DNA of 64,000 bases from JACDBE01 sp963714055 (GCA_963714055.1 OY970227.1:992001-1056000); one strand, 5' to 3'; shown: positions 51,183 to 59,759, counted from the stretch's first letter. Program-made: numbers and translations. Notes: a model not told the origin generated them from the letters alone.

Positions 51183-52388
51183 TCATCTCACCCTCTCCAG
51201 CACCATGGCGATGCCCTGGCCGACACCGATGCACATGGTGGCCAGAGCGCGGTGGGCGTCCTGCTTCGCCAGCTGGCGGGCGGCGGTGAGCACCAGCCTC
51301 GCCCCGCTCATCCCGAGCGGATGGCCGAGGGCGATCGCCCCGCCGTTGGGGTTGACGTGCTCGGCGTCGTCGGGCAGCCCCAGCTGGCGCAGGCATGCCA
51401 GGGACTGGGCGGCGAAGGCCTCGTTGAGCTCCACCACGTCGATGTCACCGATCTCGAGGTCGAGCCGGTCGAGTAGCCGCCGGGTGGCGGGAACCGGGCC
51501 GATGCCCATGATCCTCGGTGGCACCCCGGCGGTGGCCATCCCCGCCACGCGGGCAACCGGGGTGAGCCCGTGCCGCTCGACGGCGCCCTCCGAGGCGACG
51601 ATGAGGGCGGCGGCGCCGTCGTTGATCCCGGAGGCGTTGCCGGCGGTGACCGTCCCGCCCTCGAACAGCGGGCGGAGCCTGGAGAGCGCCTCGATCGAGG
51701 TGTCGGCCCGGGGATGCTCGTCGGTGTCGACCTTCACCGGGTCTCCCCGCCGCTGTCTCACCTCGACGGCGACGATCTCGTCACCGAGCCGGCCGGAGGT
51801 CATGGCGGCCACGGCACGCCGGTGCGACCGGACCGAGAAGGCGTCCTGGTCCGGGCGGGACACACCGAACTCGGCGGCGACGTTCTCGGCGGTGGCGGGC
51901 ATCTCGTCCCTGCCGAACCGGGCCACCAGCTCGGGGTTGACGAATCGCCAACCGATCGTGGAGTCGTGGACCTCCGTCCCCCGATCGAAGGCGGTGGTGG
52001 CCTTGGCCATGACCTTGGGAGCGCGGCTCATCGACTCCACGCCGCCGGCGACGATCAGATCGGCCTCGCCGGCCTTGATCGCCCGGGCGGCGAGCCCGAC
52101 CGCCTCCATCCCCGACCCGCAGAGCCGGTTGACGGTCGCTCCGGACACCTCCACGGGGAGCCCGGCCAGCAGCACCGCCATGCGGGCGACGTTGCGGTTG
52201 TCCTCGCCCGCCTGGTTGGCGTCACCGAGGATCACGTCGTCGGTTGCAGCCCAGTCGACCCCGGGGTTGCGGTCGACCAGCGCGGCCAGGGTGAGCGCCG
52301 CCAGGTCGTCGGGGCGGACGGCGGCCAGCGCTCCGGCGTAGCGCCCGATTGGCGTCCGCACCGAATCGCACACGAACGCTTCGGTCAT
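51183..52388 (-). CDS. Acetyl-CoA acetyltransferase / 3-oxoadipyl-CoA thiolase family
   Basis: This 401-aa thiolase has the active-site Cys in VNRLCGSGMEAV, the His in NPNGGAIALGHPLGMSGARL and the second Cys in MCIGVGQG. The overall sequence (VRTPIGRYAGALAAVRPDDLAA) is of the PcaF/PaaJ degradative type. In the phenylacetate pathway it would cleave 3-oxoadipyl-CoA to succinyl-CoA and acetyl-CoA. The start overlaps the dehydrogenase stop by 4 nt. The substrate assignment rests on the neighbours. Confidence 0.88.
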   Translation of the reverse strand: MTEAFVCDSVRTPIGRYAGALAAVRPDDLAALTLAALVDRNPGVDWAATDDVILGDANQAGEDNRNVARMAVLLAGLPVEVSGATVNRLCGSGMEAVGLAARAIKAGEADLIVAGGVESMSRAPKVMAKATTAFDRGTEVHDSTIGWRFVNPELVARFGRDEMPATAENVAAEFGVSRPDQDAFSVRSHRRAVAAMTSGRLGDEIVAVEVRQRRGDPVKVDTDEHPRADTSIEALSRLRPLFEGGTVTAGNASGINDGAAALIVASEGAVERHGLTPVARVAGMATAGVPPRIMGIGPVPATRRLLDRLDLEIGDIDVVELNEAFAAQSLACLRQLGLPDDAEHVNPNGGAIALGHPLGMSGARLVLTAARQLAKQDAHRALATMCIGVGQGIAMVLERVR

Positions 52389-53941
52389 TCGTACCCTCCC
52401 GGCCGGCTACCCCAGGCCCCGGCCATCGCCGACCTGCGGAGCCGGGAAGCGACACGGTACCGGTCCTCCCCGTAGTACGCCCGGAGTCGATCGAGGGCAT
52501 CGACCACGGTCGCCACGCCCAGCGCCTCGGCCCACTCCAGCGGGCCGCGCGGGTAGTTGGTGCCCAGTCGCATGGCGGTGTCGACGTCGGCGGCGGAGGC
52601 GACCCCGAGGGTGACCGCATCGGCGGCCACCGAGGCGAGCTGGGCGACGATACGCATGAGGACCAAGCCCGGAGTGTCCCCGACCGGGGATACGACGAGG
52701 CCGGCTGGGGCAACTGCGGTGGCGAAGGCGACGGCCGGAAGGCCGCGGGCCTGGTCGGCCTCGGCCACCGCCACCCTGGTGGCGGACGACCAGTCCCCGA
52801 CCAGGTCGAGCACCGCCACCTCGGCCCGCCCCAGGCGAACGGCGAGCTCGGTGGCGGTGGTGCCGTCGGTGGGGACCACCACGGTGTCGCCAACGACCAA
52901 GCGGCCGGGCCCGGCATCGGCGGCGCGGCGGGCCACCTCGATCCCGCCGGCGGCGAGCCGGTCGACCAGCCCCGAGGCGTGCCCGAGGTCCCCGACCACC
53001 TCGACCGCCCCCGGTTCGGCATCGCCGGGGACCACGGAGGCCGGTAGCGGAATGGCGGCGGTCTCCCCGTAGCGGTAGAACCCTCGACCGGTCTTCCGTC
53101 CCAGCCGCCCGGCGTCGACCAGCCCCTGCTGGATGACACTGGGGGCGAACCGCTGATCCCCGAAGGTCTGCTCGAACACCGACCTCGACACCGCCAGGTT
53201 CACGTCGAGGCCCACCAGGTCCATCAGGGCGAACGGCCCCATGCGGAACGCCCCTGCCTCCGTGGTGACGGCGTCAATGGTGGCCGGGTCGGCTGCTCCT
53301 TCGGCGACCAGCCGGAGCGCCTCGCCGTAGTAGGGCCGGGCCACCCGGTTGACGATGAAGCCGGGCGTGGAGGTGCAGCGAACCGGGGTCTTGCCCCAGG
53401 CTCGGGCGAGGCCGGACACCGCCTCGGCGACACCGGGAGCCGTGGCCTCACCCGACACCACCTCGACGAGGGGCATCACCGGCGCCGGGTTGAAGAAGTG
53501 CATGCCCACCACCCGCTCCGGACGGCGTAGCTCGGCTGCGATGGCGGTCACCGACAGTGACGAGGTGTTGGTGGCCAGCACCGCGTCGGCGGCGGCCAGC
53601 GCCTCCAACTCGGCGAACAGCCGGCGTTTGACGTCGAGTCGCTCCACCACCGCCTCGATGACCAGCCCGGCCCCGGCGAGGTCGTCGAGCGAGGAGACGG
53701 GGACGACCCTGGCGGCGATGGCGTCCGCACCGGCGCCGTCGAGGCGACCCTTCGCCACCGCCCCGTCGAGGCGCCTCCGCAGTTCGGCCAGCGCCCGGTC
53801 GACGGTCCCCGGCGCGGTGTCGTGGAGGAGGGCGCGGTGGCCCGCGGTGGCGGCCACCTGGGCGATCCCGGCTCCCATCGTCCCGGCGCCGAGCACCCCG
53901 ACGGTGACGCCCTCGAGGGCCTGCCCCTCCGAACCGCTCAT
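52385..53941 (-). CDS. 3-Hydroxyacyl-CoA dehydrogenase (PaaH/PaaC-like)
   Basis: This 518-aa enzyme has the NAD-binding motif VGVLGAGTMGAGIAQVAA, the active-site region ATNTSSLSVTAIAAE and MHFFNPAPVMPLVEVV, and two C-terminal 3HCDH domains (TPGFIVNRVARPYYGEALRL and LGTNYPRGPLEWAEALG). The two-domain length fits PaaH-type enzymes rather than short 3-hydroxybutyryl-CoA dehydrogenases. It oxidises 3-hydroxyadipyl-CoA in the phenylacetate route. It overlaps the hydratase and thiolase genes by ATGA. Confidence 0.88.
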   Translation of the reverse strand: MSGSEGQALEGVTVGVLGAGTMGAGIAQVAATAGHRALLHDTAPGTVDRALAELRRRLDGAVAKGRLDGAGADAIAARVVPVSSLDDLAGAGLVIEAVVERLDVKRRLFAELEALAAADAVLATNTSSLSVTAIAAELRRPERVVGMHFFNPAPVMPLVEVVSGEATAPGVAEAVSGLARAWGKTPVRCTSTPGFIVNRVARPYYGEALRLVAEGAADPATIDAVTTEAGAFRMGPFALMDLVGLDVNLAVSRSVFEQTFGDQRFAPSVIQQGLVDAGRLGRKTGRGFYRYGETAAIPLPASVVPGDAEPGAVEVVGDLGHASGLVDRLAAGGIEVARRAADAGPGRLVVGDTVVVPTDGTTATELAVRLGRAEVAVLDLVGDWSSATRVAVAEADQARGLPAVAFATAVAPAGLVVSPVGDTPGLVLMRIVAQLASVAADAVTLGVASAADVDTAMRLGTNYPRGPLEWAEALGVATVVDALDRLRAYYGEDRYRVASRLRRSAMAGAWGSRPGGYE

Positions 53942-54769
53942 CGGCCGCCGAACCGGGGCGGCCGTTTCTCCATGAACGCCGCCACGCCCTCGGCGTAGTC
54001 GACGCTCCATCCGGCCTCCTGCTGCAGCACCCTCTCCAGCTCGAGTTGGTCGGCGAGCGTGTTGCCCAGCGAGGCGGCGAACGCCTGCTTGATCCTGGCG
54101 TAGCCGGCGGTGGGCCCGGCGGCCAGCTCGGCGGCGATCGCGGTGGCGGCCGACGAGAGCTCCCCGTCGTCGACCACCGCCCAGACCATCCCCCATTCGA
54201 GCGCCTGCTCGGCGCTCACCGGCCCGGCCAGCAACGCCATCCCCATGGCCCGAGCCGAGCCGGCCAGTCGGGGCAGCAGATACGTGCCCCCCGAGTCGGG
54301 CACCAGCCCGAGCTTGGCGAACGACTGGATGAAGCGGGCCGACTGGGCGGCGATGACGATGTCGCCGTGGAGCGCCAGGTTCGCCCCGGCGCCGGCGGCC
54401 ACCCCGTTGACCGCCACCACCACCGGCTTGGGCATCGTGCGGAGGGCGGTGACCACCGGGTTGTAGCGTTCCCCGAGCGACTCGCCCAGGTCGGGACGGC
54501 GCCGCCCCTGGGGCGACGCTGCGATCGGACAGGTCCTGCCCGGCGCAGAAGGCGCGACCGGCCCCGGTGAGCATCACGGACCGCACCGCCTCGTCGGCGG
54601 CGAACCCCTCCAGCGTGGCGCGCAGGTCGACCAGCATCGCCGCGGTGAAGGAATTCAGCCGGTCGGGGCGGTTCAGCGTCACCGACCCCACTCCCGACTC
54701 GACCGAGACCAGCAGGTGCTCCTCGGCAGCAGGCCCGCGGTCCTCCGTCCCCACGGTGTCTCCGGTCAC
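53938..54769 (-). CDS. Enoyl-CoA hydratase/isomerase (Paa type), frameshifted as read
   Basis: The N-terminal part (VGSVTLNRPDRLNSFTAAM, GAGRAFCAGQDLSDRSVA) and the rest (YNPVVTALRTMPKPVVVAVNG, AAGAGANLALHGDIVIAA, FAKLGLVPDSGGTYLLPRLAG, ending FMEKRPPRF) are in different frames. One extra base, probably in the four-base run at 54510-54513, explains this, and without it the protein has 276 residues. Crotonase-fold PaaF/PaaG-like enzymes hydrate or isomerise enoyl-CoA intermediates. The GTG at 54769 overlaps the TetR stop (GTGA) and the stop overlaps the dehydrogenase start, so the intact operon layout argues for a sequence error. Confidence 0.85.
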
Positions 54770-55374
54770 CTGAGGCCGCCGAGCACGAACCGGCACATCT
54801 CCCCGGCGAGGTCCTCCGGGGTGCGTTCCCCGTCGGGGCGGAACCAGCGCTCGAAGGCGTTGAGCACCGACAGCACCAGGATGGCGGCAAGCCCCGCATC
54901 GTCGACGGCGAAGTCGCCCCGCTCCACCCCCCGCCCGATGACGGCACGCACCGCCGCCTCGTAGCGGTCCCGCATCTCGACGATGGCGTGCCGGGCATCA
55001 TCGGGGAGGAAGCGGGCCTCGTTGAGGATGGTGCGCGCCTCCGGCAGGTTGGCGGCGACGATGGCGACATGGCCCTCGACCAGCATCGCCAGCTGGCCCG
55101 GCGGGTCGAGCTCCGATGCCAGCACGGCGTCGGCCAGGGCCTGGAAGAGGGCGGCGCCACGGGACACCACGGCGACGAGGAGCTCGTCCTTGCTGCTGAC
55201 ATGGGAGTAGAGCGAGGAGCCGAGCAGCCCCACCTCGTTGCCCAGGTCGCGCATCGACGTGCCGTGGAAGCCGCGCTCGGCGAACAACCTCCCGGCGGCT
55301 CGCACCACGTCGTCGCGGGTGCGTTGCTGTTCGGGCAGCCCGTTGCGGCGTGGCTCGGCGGTCAACGCGGGCAC
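54766..55374 (-). CDS. TetR-family regulator heading the phenylacetate-type operon
   Basis: This 202-aa protein has an N-terminal TetR HTH (TRDDVVRAAGRLFAERGFHG, TSMRDLGNEVGLLGSSLYSHVSSKDELL) and a C-terminal ligand domain with a KstR2/FadR-like look. As first gene of the operon with the paa-type enzymes it probably represses its own promoter and senses an acyl- or phenylacetyl-CoA. The GTG at 55374 is used because upstream in-frame codons run through the palindromic operator. It is comparable to PaaR of other actinobacteria, but the identity is inferred. Confidence 0.85.
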   Translation of the reverse strand: MPALTAEPRRNGLPEQQRTRDDVVRAAGRLFAERGFHGTSMRDLGNEVGLLGSSLYSHVSSKDELLVAVVSRGAALFQALADAVLASELDPPGQLAMLVEGHVAIVAANLPEARTILNEARFLPDDARHAIVEMRDRYEAAVRAVIGRGVERGDFAVDDAGLAAILVLSVLNAFERWFRPDGERTPEDLAGEMCRFVLGGLR

Positions 55375-55390
55375 CTTCCGGAATCGACGA

Positions 55391-55402
55391 ACGAACGTTC
55401 GT
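55391..55402 (-). promoter_or_regulatory. Candidate TetR operator ACGAACGTTCGT
   Basis: A perfect 12-bp palindrome 16 bp upstream of the regulator's start, with a partial repeat of CGAACG next to it. Position and symmetry fit autoregulation by the TetR protein. Confidence 0.55.
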
Positions 55403-55442
55403 AGGTTAGTCGGCAGCGGTGTGGTGGCCGGCGGCCGGTGGG

Positions 55443-55448
55443 TACGGT
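55443..55448 (+). promoter_or_regulatory. -10 hexamer TACGGT, apparent leaderless promoter of the HEAT-repeat gene
   Basis: TACGGT is 7 nt before the ATG at 55456. Confidence 0.4.
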
Positions 55449-55455
55449 GCACCCG

Positions 55456-56061
55456 ATGCCCACGCCCGAGGCCGTGCTCGCCGCACCGCTCGACCACCTC
55501 GGTGACCCGGACCCGGTCATCCGCCGTCTCGCCGTTTCGCTGGCGGCGCCGCTGGTCACCGAGCCCGGGCCGGGCGAGAGGCTGCTCGCCGTCCTCGCCG
55601 GCGACGGGGACGGGGCGGTGCGGGCGGCGGCGGCGGAGGCCTTGGGCGGGCTGCCGGCCGAGTCGCCCCTGGCGGAGCCGGTGACGGCGGCACTCCTCGA
55701 TGCCACCGGTGGCGACGATGCCACGGTGGTGGAAGCAGCAGTCACCGCCCTCGGCGAGTTGCCGCCACGACCTGCCGTCGTCGCCCGGCTGCTCGGGATG
55801 GCCGCTGACGAGACCGCGGACAAGCTGGTGCGGGAGGCGGCGGTGGCCTCGCTCGGTGCCCTGGCCGACCCGGCGGCGGTGCCGGTGCTGCTCGAGCTCC
55901 TCGCCACCGGCCCGCCCCAGGTGCGCCGCCGCGCCGTTGTGGCGCTCACCGTGTTCGACGACCCGGCCATCGAGGCGGCGTTACGCCGGGCGACCGCCGA
56001 CCGCAACCCCATGGTGCGCGAGGTGGCCGAGATGGTGGTCGGGCACCAGCGCGGTGACTAG
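55456..56061 (+). CDS. HEAT-repeat protein
   Basis: This 201-aa protein is made of about five alpha-helical HEAT/PBS-lyase-type repeats (VIRRLAVSLAAPLV, AVRAAAAEALGGLP, TVVEAAVTALGELP, LVREAAVASLGALADPAAVPVL, VRRRAVVALTVFDDPAIEAAL). Such repeats form protein-binding superhelices; no enzymatic residues are seen and no partner can be named. The ATG at 55456 is preferred over the GTG at 55438 because of the TACGGT-N7 spacing. It diverges from the TetR gene. Confidence 0.8.
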   Translation: MPTPEAVLAAPLDHLGDPDPVIRRLAVSLAAPLVTEPGPGERLLAVLAGDGDGAVRAAAAEALGGLPAESPLAEPVTAALLDATGGDDATVVEAAVTALGELPPRPAVVARLLGMAADETADKLVREAAVASLGALADPAAVPVLLELLATGPPQVRRRAVVALTVFDDPAIEAALRRATADRNPMVREVAEMVVGHQRGD

Positions 56062-56109
56062 GAACTCGCGCCACCGTATGGCGAAGAACAGCCAGCCGGC
56101 TCCAACGGT

Positions 56110-56643
56110 TCAGGACCCCGGACGGCCAGACCCCTCCCCGTCATCCGTGCCGCCTTCGGCCCGTTCTGCTGCCACCCCTCCCCTCCGGGAGGGGAGGGGA
56201 AAGTCTTCCCGGACCCACTCGGCGCCGCCGGGCCAGTGCTCCTTCTTCCAGATGGGGGCGCGGTGCTTGAGCTCGTCGATCACATAGCGGGCTGCTTCGA
56301 AGGCCTGGGGCCGGTGCGCGGAGCTCACCGCCACCGCCACGCTCACCTCGCCGACCGCCAGGTCCCCGGTGCGGTGGACGGCGGCGACCCGGGCGACATC
56401 CCACTTCTCCCGCGCCTCGGCTACCACGACGCCGATCTTGGCCTCGACCACACCGGCGTAGGCCTCGTACTCGAGATGGGTGACCCCGTCGATACCGGGT
56501 GAGTGGTCTCGCACCGTGCCCAGGAACAGCACCACGGCGCCGGATCCGGCGTCGGCTACGTGCCCGAGGACACCGACCGGGTCGATCGGCGTCGCGGTGA
56601 CGGCGATCAGGTCGTCCTGCGAAGTACTCGGGCCCAGGGCCAT
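56110..56643 (-). CDS. moaE: Molybdopterin synthase catalytic subunit MoaE, with repeat-derived C-terminus
   Basis: This 177-aa protein inserts sulfur into precursor Z together with MoaD. Typical segments are GAVVLFLGTVRDHSPG, YEAYAGVVEAKI, VHRTGDLAVGEVSVAVAVSSAHRPQAFEA and the active-site lysines in APIWKKEHWPGG. After EWVRED the last 30 residues (FPLPSRRGGVAAERAEG...) are encoded by a dispersed repeat and are absent from normal MoaE. moaD is not adjacent. The ATG at 56643 abuts the divergent htrA promoter. Confidence 0.9.
   Translation of the reverse strand: MALGPSTSQDDLIAVTATPIDPVGVLGHVADAGSGAVVLFLGTVRDHSPGIDGVTHLEYEAYAGVVEAKIGVVVAEAREKWDVARVAAVHRTGDLAVGEVSVAVAVSSAHRPQAFEAARYVIDELKHRAPIWKKEHWPGGAEWVREDFPLPSRRGGVAAERAEGGTDDGEGSGRPGS
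56130..56210 (+). repeat. Dispersed C/G-rich repeat, family 2, copy B
   Basis: This 81-bp element aligns with 51076-51158: ACCCCTCCCCGTC, CCGTGCCGCCTTCGGCCC, then a perfect 12-bp palindrome arm pair (56175-56186 with 56188-56199) and AAGTCTTCCC. It lies within the 3' end of moaE. Confidence 0.8.
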
Positions 56644-56648
56644 ACAAT
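56643..56648 (+). promoter_or_regulatory. -10 hexamer TACAAT, apparent leaderless promoter of the second htrA
   Basis: TACAAT, close to consensus, is 7 nt before the GTG at 56656. Its first base is also the first base of the divergent moaE start codon. Confidence 0.6.
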
Positions 56649-56655
56649 CACCCCT

Positions 56656-58005
56656 GTGGAGCAATCTACCCCGGGTGGTCAGCCCCCGGACCCGACCCCG
56701 GCCGGTGACATGCCCGACCAGGCATGGTGGGATCACCACGCCCCTCTCGTGGGGGGCCTACCGGACGCCGACCCGGGCCCCGGCACTCCCGGCCCCCAGC
56801 AACCGTGGGAGGAGGCACACCTCCTGCCAGGTCACGACCTCCCCGGCGGCCCGATCCAACTCCACGACCTGACCGGGTACGACCCTGCGCTCTTCGAGGC
56901 GACGCCGCGTCCCAACCGGCCGGCCTGGCTGACCGCCCTGGTGGCCGGTGCCATCGCCGCGGTGGCCGCCCTCGCCGGCGTCTGGGCCCTGGGCGCCTTC
57001 GACCGACCTCCACCGCCCAGCGCGGCTCCGACGACCCCGGTCGCCCGTCCCACCATCAACGTGTCCGGCGCCGGCGCCGAGGTAGCCACGGCCGTGGCCC
57101 TCAAGGTCACCCCTTCCATCGTCGCCGTCGAGGTGGGAGACGGTGACTTCGGACGCAACTTCGTCCCCTTCGTCGGCGGGAGCGGCGTGGTCATCGACGA
57201 AGGCCTGATCGTCACCAACCACCACGTCATCCAGGAAGGTGATTCGGTCCAGGTCGTCCTCCAGGACGGGTCCATCCACCGGGCAGCTGTGCTCGGAAGC
57301 GACGCCGACACCGACATCGCCGTGCTCCAGGTCGACGCCGATGGGCTGGTGCCTGTGGAAGTGGGGAACACCGAGGACCTCACCATCGGCGAGACCGCCA
57401 TCGCCATCGGCAACCCGTTGGGGCTCTCCGGCGGCGCCTCGCTCACCGTCGGGGTCCTCTCCGCGTTCGGCCGCCAGATCGACACCGACATCGACTCGGC
57501 GCTGTTCGGGATGCTGCAGACCGACGCCCCGATAACCGAGGGCTCGAGCGGTGGCGCCCTGGTCGACGGCGCCGGCCGGTTGATCGGCATAACCACGGCC
57601 ATCGGCGTCGGCAGCGCCGGCGCCGAGGGGATCGGCTTCGCCGTGCCGGTGGAGTTGATGCGGCGCATCACCGACGAGATCATCGCCACCGGGGAGGTGC
57701 GCCACGCCTACCTGGGCGTCGATCTCCGCAACGAGCTCACCGAGCGGGAGGACGGCGCCCTGGTGCCCGCCGGCGCGGTCATCTCGGCGTTCTCCCCCGA
57801 CGCTCGCTCGGTCGCCGAGGAAGCCGGGATGGAGCGGGGCGACGTGATCGTCGCCCTCAACGGACAGGCCATCACCACGCGGGAGGCGCTGATCAGCGAT
57901 CTCAGGATGCTGGCGGCGGGAGACGTCGCCACCGTCGAGGCGATCCGTGACGGGGAGCTCCTGGTGTTCGAGATCGAGCTCGCCAGGCGACCGCCCGTCC
58001 CATGA
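56656..58005 (+). CDS. HtrA/DegP-like membrane-anchored serine protease, second paralog
   Basis: The 449-aa protein has a Pro/Gly-rich cytoplasmic N-terminus, one transmembrane helix (about 91-113), a trypsin-like domain and a C-terminal PDZ domain. The triad is His in VTNHHVIQEG, Asp in DTDIAVLQV and Ser in TEGSSGGALVDG. It is similar in layout to the protease at 786-2141, with a matching GMLQTDAPIT segment, so the two are paralogs. It overlaps the downstream metalloprotease gene by ATGA, suggesting joint function in envelope quality control. Confidence 0.9.
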   Translation: MEQSTPGGQPPDPTPAGDMPDQAWWDHHAPLVGGLPDADPGPGTPGPQQPWEEAHLLPGHDLPGGPIQLHDLTGYDPALFEATPRPNRPAWLTALVAGAIAAVAALAGVWALGAFDRPPPPSAAPTTPVARPTINVSGAGAEVATAVALKVTPSIVAVEVGDGDFGRNFVPFVGGSGVVIDEGLIVTNHHVIQEGDSVQVVLQDGSIHRAAVLGSDADTDIAVLQVDADGLVPVEVGNTEDLTIGETAIAIGNPLGLSGGASLTVGVLSAFGRQIDTDIDSALFGMLQTDAPITEGSSGGALVDGAGRLIGITTAIGVGSAGAEGIGFAVPVELMRRITDEIIATGEVRHAYLGVDLRNELTEREDGALVPAGAVISAFSPDARSVAEEAGMERGDVIVALNGQAITTREALISDLRMLAAGDVATVEAIRDGELLVFEIELARRPPVP

Positions 58006-59132
58006 CATCCGACGACAGCATCTTCAGCAGGCTCTTCGAGCTGTTCCAGTCGCCCGGGCCGGTGAACTGGCGGCTCGCCGATGAGGTACGCAAGAGCCTG
58101 GTGGGCGCCGCCGAGCCGGTCGACCCGAACCTCGCCGACGAGTACGCCGAGTTGGGGACCGCCGCCACGATGCGGCTGGAGCCGGTGACCGCTCTCGCCA
58201 CCGGATCACTCGGGGCGATCCAGCCGGTCGACCGCGCCGTCTGGGCCGAGGACAACCAGGAGAGCTTCGGGTACGCCGTCGAGCCACTGGCCGGCAAGTT
58301 CGGCGGCGGGCCAACCGACCCGGCCAACCCGATGGCGGCGATGCTGGCCCCGATGGGCCCAGCCGTGCTGGGCATGCAGGCGGGGACCATGGTCGGGTTC
58401 ATGGCGCACCGGGTCCTCGGCCAGTTCGACACCGGCCTACCCGCCCTGGGCAGCGACCGGCTGTACCTGGTGGTCCCCAACGTCGAGGGGTTCGCCGCCG
58501 ACCACGGGTTCGACCGCCGCCAGGTGAGGTTGTGGGCGGCGTGCCACGAGGTCGCCCACCGCGCCATCCTCGACATCCCCTGGGTGCGGGGTCGCATCAT
58601 CGAACTGGTCGGCGACTTCGAGGCGACGGTGCGCTTCGACCCGTCGCGGATCACCGAGACCCTGCAGCAGATGGACGACCCGGCCGCCCTCCAGGACGCC
58701 ATCGGCGGGCAGGCCGGTGGGCTCGCCGGGCTACTCGGCAGCGAACACGACCCGGTCAAGCTGGAGCCGATCCGGGCGTTGCTCGCCACCATCGAGGGGT
58801 ACGGCGACCACCTGACCGGGCTGGCCCTCGAAGGGATCGCCCCGGAGCTGCCCCGGATCGAGGAGGCTTGGTCGAGGCGGCGAGCCGAGCCGGACCAGGC
58901 CGGCGAGCTGCTCGGGCAGCTCGTCGGGCTGACCCCGGACCGGGCCGGCGCCGCCGACGCCGCCCGGTTCTTCCCCGAGATCAGCCGGCGCTGGTCCGAC
59001 GACGCCGTCGATCGGGTGTGGTCGGGGCCGGAGACGGTTCCCACCGTTGCCGACCTGACCGACCCGGTGGGATGGGCAGCCCGGGTCCTGCTCGGCGACG
59101 CACTGGACGAAGGACCCGACCGAGTGGATTAG
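58002..59132 (+). CDS. DUF2342-type zinc-dependent metalloprotease
   Basis: This 376-aa protein belongs to the actinobacterial DUF2342 family. The conserved FGYAVEPLAGKFGG, GTMVGFMAHRVLGQFD and YLVVPNVEGFA segments are followed by the zinc-protease motif ACHEVAHRAI (His182, Glu183, His186). Family members are annotated as putative hydrolases of unknown substrate. No signal peptide is seen, so it should be cytoplasmic. The start overlaps the htrA stop, making a two-gene protease operon. Confidence 0.85.
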   Translation: MTSDDSIFSRLFELFQSPGPVNWRLADEVRKSLVGAAEPVDPNLADEYAELGTAATMRLEPVTALATGSLGAIQPVDRAVWAEDNQESFGYAVEPLAGKFGGGPTDPANPMAAMLAPMGPAVLGMQAGTMVGFMAHRVLGQFDTGLPALGSDRLYLVVPNVEGFAADHGFDRRQVRLWAACHEVAHRAILDIPWVRGRIIELVGDFEATVRFDPSRITETLQQMDDPAALQDAIGGQAGGLAGLLGSEHDPVKLEPIRALLATIEGYGDHLTGLALEGIAPELPRIEEAWSRRRAEPDQAGELLGQLVGLTPDRAGAADAARFFPEISRRWSDDAVDRVWSGPETVPTVADLTDPVGWAARVLLGDALDEGPDRVD

Positions 59133-59181
59133 GGACCTGAGGACGGCCGGCGATGGGGTAGGGGCCCCATCTGCGGGAGGA

Positions 59182-59228
59182 GGCCCGACTTGGCGTCTTC
59201 GCCAGCAACCTACCGACGAAGTCGGGCC
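59182..59228 (+). terminator. Hairpin after the metalloprotease gene
   Basis: A perfect 10-bp stem (GGCCCGACTT at 59182-59191 with 59219-59228) encloses a 27-nt loop that itself holds a small GGCG-TCTT-CGCC hairpin. It lies 50 bp after the stop and before the peroxiredoxin promoter (TAAGCT at 59264-59269). A terminator is likely, and another structured RNA role is possible. Confidence 0.45.
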
Positions 59229-59297
59229 GGGCATGACGCGAACAACCGGACGGACCAACCTCGTAAGCTCTCGGCACACCACGAGACCTGGAGACCC

Positions 59298-59759
59298 ATG
59301 CCGCTACCGATCGGTGCCGCCGCGCCGGATTTCACCCTCCGCGACCAGAACCGGGACAAGGTGTCGCTGTCCGACCTCGCCGGGCGGCGTTCGGTGGTGG
59401 TCTTCATCCCGTACCCGTTCACCTCGACGTGCACCGCCGAGTTGTGCGACCTTGGCGACATCGTTCCCGACCTGTCCGAGCTCGACGCCAATGTGGTGGT
59501 CGTGACCTGCGACACGTATGGAGCGAACCGGCGTTGGGCGGAGGACAACGACATCGAGTTCCCCGTGCTGTCCGACTTCTGGCCCCATGGTGCGGTGACC
59601 AAGGCCTTCGATGCCTTCGACGAAGCCCATGGCGTGTCGTTCAGGATCAGCTACGTGCTCGACTCAGACGGCGTGGTCACCGACATCATCGCCAGCGAGC
59701 ACCTGGGGACCGCTCGCCCGGTCCAGGCCTACACCGACGCCCTGACCCGCCTGGCCTGA
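59298..59759 (+). CDS. AhpE-like peroxiredoxin
   Basis: This 153-aa thioredoxin-fold peroxidase has the peroxidatic Cys45 in PYPFTSTCTAELC. The motif P-x3-T-x2-C is present, with Thr42 and Cys45. Cys50 follows five residues later and could be a resolving Cys. It begins APDFTLRDQNRDKVSLSDL and resembles mycobacterial AhpE. It reduces peroxides in the cytoplasm; the reductant (mycothiol/mycoredoxin in relatives) is not shown here. The ATG follows TGGAGA. It is convergent with the response-regulator gene. Confidence 0.88.
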   Translation: MPLPIGAAAPDFTLRDQNRDKVSLSDLAGRRSVVVFIPYPFTSTCTAELCDLGDIVPDLSELDANVVVVTCDTYGANRRWAEDNDIEFPVLSDFWPHGAVTKAFDAFDEAHGVSFRISYVLDSDGVVTDIIASEHLGTARPVQAYTDALTRLA

